NCBI GenBank assembly: GCA_041584015.1
Contig: JBFHES010000024.1
Location: 1-29,927, forward strand
Length of the DNA: 29,927 bases
Direction of reading: 5' to 3'
Source of the DNA: JBFHES01 sp041584015
Lineage (GTDB): Bacteria > Bacteroidota > Bacteroidia > Bacteroidales > M50B96
This document shows positions 23,989-29,927 of this stretch, piece by piece. The position numbers and the translations under genes were made by a program. Under the pieces are notes generated by a model that made no database searches, had not been told where the DNA came from, and saw only the letters and a program-made list of their open reading frames with translations. The stretch's first letter is position 1, and every line of letters starts with the position of its first letter.

Positions 23989-24534
23989 ATGCTTTTATCA
24001 AACCAAAAAATAAGTTTGCGTGCTCCTGAACCGAAAGATTTAGATGTGCTCGATCGCTGGGAGAATGATCAACGCTTGTGGCATTTGAGCAACACCAGCG
24101 CTCCAATTTCGCGTTATTTGCTTAAGCAATATATTAAGAGTGCCCAACAGGACATATATGCCGCCAAACAATTGCGTTTAATGATAGATCTTAAGTTGGA
24201 GGCCGATGAGCTAACTATTGGCGCCATCGATTTGTTTGATTTTGATCCTTTAAACCACAAAGCTGGTATTGGTATTTTGATTGATGAAAAATACCGTATG
24301 CAAGGACTTGCTGCTATGGCTTTGAAATTAGTAATAGATTATGGCTTCAATGTTCTCGGACTGCACCAGTATTATTGTAACATTCTTACCGGTAATCATG
24401 CCAGTTTAAAATTGTTTGAGGCAGAAGGATTCCGGATCTCCGGGAAAAAGCTTGAGTGGGTGAAGGTAAATGGACAATGGCAGGATGAATATCTTTTGCA
24501 ACTCCTCAGAACTGAGTATAAAACAATCAGCTAA
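23989..24534 (+). CDS. GNAT-family N-acetyltransferase
   Basis: A 181-residue acetyl-CoA-dependent acetyltransferase of the GNAT superfamily, in the branch that includes SpeG and RimJ/RimL-like enzymes. It opens with 'KISLRAPEPKDLDVLDRWEND', typical of that branch. The acetyl-CoA-binding loop is at about 102-111 (YRMQGLAAMA), preceded by strand 'AGIGILID', and the C-terminal 'NHASLKLFEAEGF' is also conserved. The acceptor substrate is unknown. The ATG is at the last base of the T-run of the upstream terminator, so any dedicated transcript would be almost leaderless. Read-through from the E2 gene is the other option. It is followed after 27 bp by the CDGSH gene, probably in the same transcript. 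Confidence 0.9.
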   Translation: MLLSNQKISLRAPEPKDLDVLDRWENDQRLWHLSNTSAPISRYLLKQYIKSAQQDIYAAKQLRLMIDLKLEADELTIGAIDLFDFDPLNHKAGIGILIDEKYRMQGLAAMALKLVIDYGFNVLGLHQYYCNILTGNHASLKLFEAEGFRISGKKLEWVKVNGQWQDEYLLQLLRTEYKTIS

Positions 24535-24561
24535 TAAACGATACTATTTAAATAAATAATC

Positions 24562-24831
24562 ATGGAAAATCAGCAAGAACCTAAAATAAGAGGATTAAAA
24601 TCTTTACGCTTATTAATGGAACCAGGTGAATACTATTACTGTTCATGTGGCCATTCTAGCAATAATCCATTTTGCGATGGATCGCATAATAAGCTGGAAG
24701 GCTTTGCGCCAATTCCAACTAAAATAAGATTCAAACAAGAAGTGAAGTGGTGCGATTGCCGAAAGAGTAAAACAATGCCATTCTGCGATCACACACATAG
24801 AGAACTTCCGGGTTACGTGCCGAAAAAGTGA
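24562..24831 (+). CDS. CDGSH-type iron-sulfur protein, two motifs
   Basis: A small cytoplasmic protein of 89 residues with two CDGSH (mitoNEET-like) motifs. Motif 1 is C27-x-C29-x8-C38-D-G-S-H42, a full match. Motif 2 is C64-x-C66-x8-C75-D-H-T-H79, with the usual Gly replaced by His. All six Cys and both His ligands are present, so two [2Fe-2S] clusters per chain are expected, each bound by three Cys and one His. The protein has no membrane anchor. Its role is redox or cluster transfer by family analogy; the partner is unknown. Probably co-transcribed with the GNAT gene upstream. Confidence 0.92.
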   Translation: MENQQEPKIRGLKSLRLLMEPGEYYYCSCGHSSNNPFCDGSHNKLEGFAPIPTKIRFKQEVKWCDCRKSKTMPFCDHTHRELPGYVPKK

Positions 24832-24901
24832 TCAGACATCGGCTGCAAATCTTTCGTGGTCTGGCATGATTAACATTTCTTAGTCGTAAATGTATGATAA
24901 T

Positions 24902-25801
24902 ATGAATAAACTCTATGTGGTAATTGCATTGTTGTTTTTAATGATTACCTCGTGTTCTCATGAGGTAACATTGAGTACTGTATTAATTAATAAACATTTT
25001 AGTTTACAGGAAAGAAAGGAACTCGCTAAGATTGTTGCATTTGCTGATAGTCTGGTATTATCGAAAACTGACTTTGACGAAATAGACAAATCCTATCATC
25101 AATATTTAGAATTTAGAACCTTTGTGACGGGTGATTCTGTCCCTAATTTATGGGCCTTCGAAGAGAAAATGAAGTATGAGTTTCTCTTCAGTCTTGATAC
25201 ATGCTTATTTAATGAGATTTGGAGGATTTCAACAGCCCCTGGAAATGTAAGTACAAAGGATACTACTTTGTATTATCCAACAAACTTTCATTCTATTGAA
25301 TTGACTAATTTGGGTGTATTTGCAAAATACATACATGATCTGGGTGAAAAGAATGAGAATTATAAAGGGTACTCTGAATCAATGGAAATAAGTGGCTCAT
25401 TGTCTCCGAGTATGATTGCAGGGGTTTTATTGCACCACAATGAATTTGATTTTAATAATATGGATAATCACCTGTGGGGTGCTGTTTTTGTACTTACACT
25501 GGAAGAATCTTTAGAGAAAAAAGTACAACGATGTTTGGATAAAGAAACAAATGTTAAAAAGGAATTGACTGATACAGTTTTGCTTTATCCTGAAGATGGA
25601 CACAAGGGTTCTTGGAATATTAAGAGGAGTCAAGAAAAAAGTGAGTACCATGGAGAACAACCAACGATGATACATGCTACCAGAAGTATATTAAATGACA
25701 CAGTACTGTTTCAGAAGGAATTTATAGTCCAAATAAGAATACCCGGAATACCTGACTCATTGGTGGCTATAAGTGTTACAAATGAAAAGATATCAAGTTG
25801 A
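24902..25801 (+). CDS. lipoprotein, unknown function
   Basis: Not recognised. About 299 residues from ATG 24902, or 303 from ATG 24890. The later start gives the compact lipoprotein signal MNKLYVVIALLFLMITSC, with the lipidated Cys after 'MITS'. The mature part is soluble and rich in aromatic and acidic residues ('NFHSIELTNLGVFAKYIHDLG', 'NMDNHLWGAVFVLTLEE'), with no known motif. It ends at TGA 25799, but the same frame stays open for another 42 codons (to TAA 25928-25930), so the protein may have been shortened by a nonsense change. No promoter was found, and it is 70 bp or less from the CDGSH gene, so it could be on the same transcript. Confidence 0.75.
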   Translation: MNKLYVVIALLFLMITSCSHEVTLSTVLINKHFSLQERKELAKIVAFADSLVLSKTDFDEIDKSYHQYLEFRTFVTGDSVPNLWAFEEKMKYEFLFSLDTCLFNEIWRISTAPGNVSTKDTTLYYPTNFHSIELTNLGVFAKYIHDLGEKNENYKGYSESMEISGSLSPSMIAGVLLHHNEFDFNNMDNHLWGAVFVLTLEESLEKKVQRCLDKETNVKKELTDTVLLYPEDGHKGSWNIKRSQEKSEYHGEQPTMIHATRSILNDTVLFQKEFIVQIRIPGIPDSLVAISVTNEKISS

Positions 25802-25930
25802 GCAAGATTTAGTGAATATCTTATTCGGCCAAATGACAGAGGTGTAATGCTCTTTTCAATCGCTTATAAGGATTCATTGGATGCTTCATATCAAAATCAT
25901 GTTTCTGAAATGGAATTAGTGATTAAGTAA
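25802..25930 (+). other. in-frame continuation after the lipoprotein stop
   Basis: 42 sense codons follow the TGA of the lipoprotein gene in the same frame and end at TAA. The peptide 'ARFSEYLIRPNDRGVMLFSI' onward has a normal protein-like composition. It could be a lost C-terminal part, or chance; an open run of this length in one frame is not rare in AT-rich DNA. Confidence 0.3.
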
Positions 25931-26180
25931 ATAGTCGTTAATTATTTTACTGTTAATTGGACACTTGCATCTGCCAGCTGCCATCTGCCGACTGTTCTTT
26001 TAACACGTATCGTGGTTTGATAGAATACCTTTCTTGTATTCTTCTGATTGAGAATTGTGGTATGAGTCCCCTACGGTATATTACGTAATTTAAGAGTAAA
26101 TTATCTTAATTGTTTGACAAGGCCTTGCTATGGGGTTAATTTCATGCTTATGTAAATTATAATGGTTTAATCTAAAGTAC
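25931..26180. other. intergenic region before PorE-like gene
   Basis: No gene. It contains a heptamer repeat (25971-25991) and a weak promoter candidate, TTTG at 26113-26116 with TAATTTCA 20 nt downstream, which has two mismatches to the -7 consensus. Confidence 0.45.
25971..25991 (+). repeat. heptamer tandem repeat CTGCCRN x3
   Basis: CTGCCAG, CTGCCAT and CTGCCGA in tandem, followed by CTG. Short CTGCC-based heptamer runs in intergenic DNA look like microsatellite-type sequence; no function is evident. Confidence 0.5.
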
Positions 26181-28976
26181 ATGAGCATGAAAAAAGTATT
26201 ACTGCTGATACCGATTCTGATAGCGGTTTGTCTGAATGGGTTTGCACAATCGGGTGATGAGTTTTTTAATAAAAAGGACTACCATAACGCCATCACCAGA
26301 TACGAAACCGAGGTCCATACCAGTCCTGATAAGTATTTAAATTTGGCAAAAGCACATTTTGCACTTAAAGAGTTCGATGAGTCTATTCTTGCCTTAAAAG
26401 CTTATAAATCGAAATATGCAACGGCAGACGCTGCCTTGGCTAATCGATGGTTAGAGTTGTTAGAGCGTAACGATGATTATGTAGAAGTTAAGAATGTAGG
26501 TGCTTATATAAACTCCGGTGTTGATGATTATTTCCCGGTGGTTTCGTTGGATGGTAAGCGCATCTATTTTGCCGCCGATGATCGACCTGGAGGGCAGGGT
26601 GGAAATGATATTTGGTATTCTGATAAAATGGCTGATGGTAATTGGGGAGCTGCTAAAACCTTAAGCGATTTAAACACCAATAGTCACGAGGCAATTATGT
26701 CGATGTCGGGCGATCAGAATGTGGTGATCCTGTTTGGTAATTACGATGGTTCGTTCGGACGTGGCGATCTGTTTTACACGGTTAATACGGCCAGTGGATG
26801 GACCTTCCCGTGTAATGTTGGCGGAACGGTTAATACCAACGAGTGGGAATCGCAGGCAAACCTGGCTTCCGATGGCAAGACTTTGTTGTTCTGCAGCGAT
26901 CGTGATAAATCGGGTGGCGTATCTGATATTTACGTAACTCAATTAACGGAGAACGGCTGGACAGCTCCTATAAATTTAGGTCCCACTATTAACACGCCAA
27001 ACTCTGAAGCCTCGCCTATGTTGGCAGCCGACGGTAAAACACTTTATTTCCACAGTTCGGGGCACCCTGGTTTTGGTGGTACCGATATCTTTATGTCAAG
27101 GCGTACCGGAGATTCTTGGACATCCTGGACAAAGCCAATGAACATGGGTAAATATATAAATACCATGGATAATGATAAATACATGACCATACCTGCTTCC
27201 GGTATAAAGGCTTACACAGTGCGAAATTCACAGGTTGATGGCTATGGCGAAGATGATATCTATGAGTTCATCATTCCGCCGGGTATGCGACCTGAAATGG
27301 TGATTAATGTAAGCGGTGTGGTTGCCGATGAGAATAACAATCCTGTGGGAGCTAAGATTCGTTTTATTGAAACCGAAACCGGAAAAGAGTACGCTAATGC
27401 CATTAGCAATTTTAGCGATGGGGTTTATAAAATATCCCTTCCACCGCTCAAAAAATATGATGTGGTGATTGATATGAAAGGCTTTCTGTATTATACCGAT
27501 GTGCTTGATCTCACGGATATGAGCCAGTTTTTAAAGGATGAAAGCGTACTGGAGCGTTTAAAGCCTGAGATGTCGAACATTATTCGTGCGCAACAGCAGT
27601 TTAAAGAGTTGGATAATAAATTGGCAACTTTATTAAGTACGGATGAATCGAATCTATCAAATGGATTTAATGAATTTGGAAGTCTTGCAGATGAGTATAA
27701 AACTACGGCAAGAAATTTAGATATTTCTATAAAAAGAGCAAAGCTGCAATGGTTAAGCGAAGAGAACGAATTGCTTGACGTTGTAAAGAATTTCCAGTTA
27801 CAGACCATCACTGTTGGAGCTACTTTTGAATTGAAGAATATTTTCTTCGATTTTGGTAAGGCAAGCTTGCGAAACGAATCCATGTTAGAGTTAAACAAGT
27901 TGGTGGATATTATGAAAAGAAGCATGATTGCCATTGAGCTTGGCGGACATACTGATAATGTTGGATCCGATGAAAACAATCTTCGTTTATCGCAAGAGCG
28001 GGTAAATTCAGTGAAGCAATATCTGGTAGAGAATGACATCGCTGCCTTTAGAATTGCAGCAGTTGGTTATGGCGAGAAAGCACCAATTGCTTCTAACGAA
28101 AGCGATGAGGGGCGTCAGAAGAACCGCCGTGTGGAGGTGAAGATTACCGAGATTAATGCGCGTGAAGGATCTGATGTAGTTAGCAATGAGGATGCAGTGG
28201 AAGAAGAGCCGCAAACAGAACAGCTCGACTTTCTAGAAACCCTGCGTGCGGCCGCTCGAATTGGCGGTTTGCCAGAAGGGTCTCCTTGCTCAAATGAGGT
28301 AACCTACATTGGCGGTAACAACACCGGAAGCGATATTGTGTATACTGATAATAGCGGCGGTAATCTTGACTTGTCGTGGTTAGACGGGCTTGGTGGCGAA
28401 AAGATTGCAAAAGGAAATGATAATCATATTTATAATTCTTTTAACCTGTCGTACCAGAATTTTGGTTATAAGATTGTAGATGGCTCGCTAAGCGGACTGG
28501 GCTTGAATTTGGTGAATAAAAAGAATCGAGAACTGCATTTTGAGTTCTATCCATTGGGTACCGATGATATTCCTTGGCAAGCTGGTTTAGGCGTGCTATG
28601 GAACTGGCAAGTGGTTGAAAAATTACCAATATTAATCGCCTATGGTGCAAATATGAATGTATATGGTTTCGACGGTGAAGACATCGAAGGAAATGCAGGA
28701 AGTGCCTTTTTAAATATTCCACTGGGGCTTCGATACATTCATAAAATTACGGACGATTTAGTAATTGGGCCAGAGTTTATTTATGAGCTGGGATTCGATA
28801 GTAAGATTAGTTCAAAGATTATGTTCAATGACAATCCTGAAGCGGAGAACAAATTAAAATCAACCTATATGAAAATAGGTGTTAATGCACGATGGAAATT
28901 TATTCAGGGAGGCGTGCATTTTAATAAAGGTGATTATATCGATTATTTCGGTATACGAGCTGGTGTGGCATTTTAG
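26181..28976 (+). CDS. PorE-like OmpA-family protein with C-terminal extension
   Basis: A 931-residue exported protein. It has a signal peptide (MKKVLLLIPILIAVCLNGFAQ from M3, with SPase I-type cleavage and no good lipobox). TPR-like helices follow at about 24-90, then a PD40/WD40-like propeller at about 98-370 (repeats such as 'SLDGKRIYFAADDRPGGQGGNDIWYS' and 'AADGKTLYFHS..GFGGTDIFMS'). A carboxypeptidase-regulatory-like sandwich is at about 373-445. After a helical linker comes an OmpA peptidoglycan-binding domain at about 547-658, with the conserved D592 and R607 at the usual 15-residue spacing. This is the published domain order of PorE (PG1058) of the T9SS. Residues 660-931 are extra: beta-rich, ending in '...YFGIRAGVAF', like a small outer-membrane barrel. 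ATG 26187 may be the true start. Confidence 0.9.
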   Translation: MSMKKVLLLIPILIAVCLNGFAQSGDEFFNKKDYHNAITRYETEVHTSPDKYLNLAKAHFALKEFDESILALKAYKSKYATADAALANRWLELLERNDDYVEVKNVGAYINSGVDDYFPVVSLDGKRIYFAADDRPGGQGGNDIWYSDKMADGNWGAAKTLSDLNTNSHEAIMSMSGDQNVVILFGNYDGSFGRGDLFYTVNTASGWTFPCNVGGTVNTNEWESQANLASDGKTLLFCSDRDKSGGVSDIYVTQLTENGWTAPINLGPTINTPNSEASPMLAADGKTLYFHSSGHPGFGGTDIFMSRRTGDSWTSWTKPMNMGKYINTMDNDKYMTIPASGIKAYTVRNSQVDGYGEDDIYEFIIPPGMRPEMVINVSGVVADENNNPVGAKIRFIETETGKEYANAISNFSDGVYKISLPPLKKYDVVIDMKGFLYYTDVLDLTDMSQFLKDESVLERLKPEMSNIIRAQQQFKELDNKLATLLSTDESNLSNGFNEFGSLADEYKTTARNLDISIKRAKLQWLSEENELLDVVKNFQLQTITVGATFELKNIFFDFGKASLRNESMLELNKLVDIMKRSMIAIELGGHTDNVGSDENNLRLSQERVNSVKQYLVENDIAAFRIAAVGYGEKAPIASNESDEGRQKNRRVEVKITEINAREGSDVVSNEDAVEEEPQTEQLDFLETLRAAARIGGLPEGSPCSNEVTYIGGNNTGSDIVYTDNSGGNLDLSWLDGLGGEKIAKGNDNHIYNSFNLSYQNFGYKIVDGSLSGLGLNLVNKKNRELHFEFYPLGTDDIPWQAGLGVLWNWQVVEKLPILIAYGANMNVYGFDGEDIEGNAGSAFLNIPLGLRYIHKITDDLVIGPEFIYELGFDSKISSKIMFNDNPEAENKLKSTYMKIGVNARWKFIQGGVHFNKGDYIDYFGIRAGVAF

Positions 28977-29002
28977 TCAAATGGTTTTTTACGGTTTTAA
29001 TG

Positions 29003-29032
29003 AGGGTTTGACTTTTGTCAAACCCTTTTTTT
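29003..29032 (+). terminator. terminator of PorE-like gene
   Basis: A perfect 10-bp stem, AGGGTTTGAC (29003-29012) and GTCAAACCCT (29017-29026), with a TTTT loop and a T7 run. Confidence 0.93.
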
Positions 29033-29054
29033 CTCGGATTTTATTATTATTTAA

Positions 29055-29107
29055 TTTGAGCGATCGTTAAATAATAGTACTTTTAAAGTATCAACGGATG
29101 CTGATAC
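29055..29107 (+). promoter_or_regulatory. promoter with dyads before last T9SS gene
   Basis: TTTG (29055-29058), a 19-nt spacer and TACTTTTA (29078-29085, one base from TAnnTTTG). The -7 element is half of a perfect palindrome, TACTTT-T-AAAGTA (29078-29090). Next to it lies GTATCA (29088-29093) / TGATAC (29102-29107), an inverted repeat over the expected transcript start. Confidence 0.45.
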
Positions 29108-29149
29108 ACGAGTTAACAGTTTATTATTAAATCATTAAAGAAATATTCT

Positions 29150-29927
29150 ATGAAGAATCAACTAATTCTTTTATTCGTAATGCTTTCATTTGCTACATCT
29201 GCACAATCATTTATTGAGCAGGACAAACAATGGAATGTTCTTGTTTGGGACTTGAATATTATAGATGGTAATACCGAAGCCGTGTGGAGAACTGATAGTT
29301 ATAAATTTGAAGGTGATACAACAATTAACTCAGTAAGTTATTCTGTATTAAAAGTTGCCAGCGATTCATTACAATTAAATTGGACGCCTAATAATTATTG
29401 CAGAGAAGAAGCTGATAAGGTTTACATGTGGGATGCCTCGTTAAATAAGGAAATCATATTGTATGATTTTAATCTTAATGAAGGCGATTCTATAGTTGTT
29501 CAAGATCCTTATCACTATGTCGATTCACTCGCATTGGCTGTAGATTCCGTAAGACTTGTTTCCTATTTTGGTGTTGAAAGAAAAACGATTTATTTATCAG
29601 TTTATGGATTTATGAACGGAAATAGTTGGCTTTGTTATGAAGAGGCTTGGATTGATGCAATTGGGAGTGAATATGGTTTGTGCAGAAATATTGCTTATTG
29701 CATTAATGGATTAAATCATGACGAACAAACAATCTGTGTGAGCAGTTCCGGAAACCTGCTGTTTCAGAATCCGATTTATCCCGATTGTTATTCAGCTTCA
29801 TCTAACAGTGTTCCTAGAGTGGAACAAAGCAATATTACATTAAAAGTGTTGCCCAGTCCTATTAGTTCTAATTCGCAAATAGAAATATTAGCTGATTATC
29901 ACAACGGAGGAAAAGTAGAGGTATTTA
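29150..29927 (+). CDS. secreted protein with start of T9SS tail (partial)
   Basis: Open frame from ATG 29150 to the window end (259 codons seen), cut at the 3' side. The signal peptide is MKNQLILLFVMLSFATSAQ. The passenger is Asp/Asn- and Tyr-rich and unrecognised, with 'GDTTINSVSYSVLKV', 'KVYMWDASLNKEIILYDFNL', 'EGDSIVV' and 'EAWIDAIGSEYGLC'. These follow the same layout as the gene at 1960-2838 ('GDSTINGELYKI', 'KKVYQYYNGIESLQYDFKM', 'VGDTFLL', 'IWVEGIGSL'), so the two are probably paralogues. The last residues, 'LKVLPSPISSNSQIEI', look like the opening of a T9SS type A sorting domain. A terminator closes the upstream PorE-like gene, so this gene has its own promoter. Confidence 0.85.
   Translation, partial: MKNQLILLFVMLSFATSAQSFIEQDKQWNVLVWDLNIIDGNTEAVWRTDSYKFEGDTTINSVSYSVLKVASDSLQLNWTPNNYCREEADKVYMWDASLNKEIILYDFNLNEGDSIVVQDPYHYVDSLALAVDSVRLVSYFGVERKTIYLSVYGFMNGNSWLCYEEAWIDAIGSEYGLCRNIAYCINGLNHDEQTICVSSSGNLLFQNPIYPDCYSASSNSVPRVEQSNITLKVLPSPISSNSQIEILADYHNGGKVEVF

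Noticed and set aside
27491..28039. Open frame of 182 codons antisense to the PorE-like gene
   Set aside because: Shadow of the helical linker and OmpA domain, rich in Ser/Phe/Leu, with no start signals.
1..29927. CRISPR arrays, insertion sequences, integrases, toxin-antitoxin pairs or defence operons
   Set aside because: No regularly spaced repeats, transposase or recombinase motifs, or recognisable defence domains were seen on either strand.

Overview
The window comes from a member of the Bacteroidota, and much of it deals with the cell surface. Four predicted secreted proteins carry a type IX secretion (T9SS) sorting tail, or the start of one at the window edge, with 'FPNP'-type openings. 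Several upstream regions carry the Bacteroidota promoter pattern TTG - about 20 nt - TAnnTTTG. Shine-Dalgarno sequences are mostly absent. Menaquinone synthesis (menA), an HxlR regulator and lipoproteins fit the same group. I cannot name a genus.

Layout. 1-906: menA. 922-1764 (-): an acidic protein of YD-like repeats with no signal peptide. 1960-4385 (-): a two-gene unit of T9SS cargo, a delta-60 repeat protein followed by a smaller secreted protein. 4730-5905: an MFS transporter with a TTG start. 5946-7286: an HxlR-type repressor gene diverging from a cupin-like (DUF4437-type) lipoprotein gene, with interlocked mirror-image promoters and inverted repeats between them. 7356-13457 (-): a 2033-residue alpha-2-macroglobulin-like protein that keeps the CxEQ thioester motif. 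13684-13757: tRNA-Arg(ACG), followed by a terminator and then a second copy of the tRNA 3' end. 14174-16651: a probable accessory module of short-chain dehydrogenase, four-helix membrane protein and AraC-type regulator. A 21-bp tandem repeat lies before it and a terminator nearly identical to that of the tRNA lies after it. 17098-21091: an operon of a small secreted protein and a large T9SS adhesin-like protein. 21162-22121 (-): a probable outer-membrane barrel. 22582-24831: a 2-oxo-acid dehydrogenase E2 subunit, a GNAT acetyltransferase and a double-CDGSH iron-sulfur protein. 24902-25801: an unknown lipoprotein. 26181-28976: a protein with the domain order of the T9SS component PorE plus a barrel-like C-terminal extension. 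29150-end: another T9SS cargo protein, cut by the window edge.

The PorE-like protein is a candidate periplasmic or outer-membrane partner of T9SS, and the four cargo proteins are candidate substrates of it. MenA and the E2 subunit are core metabolism. The HxlR/cupin pair and the SDR/AraC module look like small inducible responses to a chemical signal that cannot be named from sequence. No insertion sequence, CRISPR array, integrase or complete defence system was seen. The best leads are the PorE-like/barrel fusion, the interlocked HxlR promoters, and the possible integration footprint at the tRNA-Arg gene.
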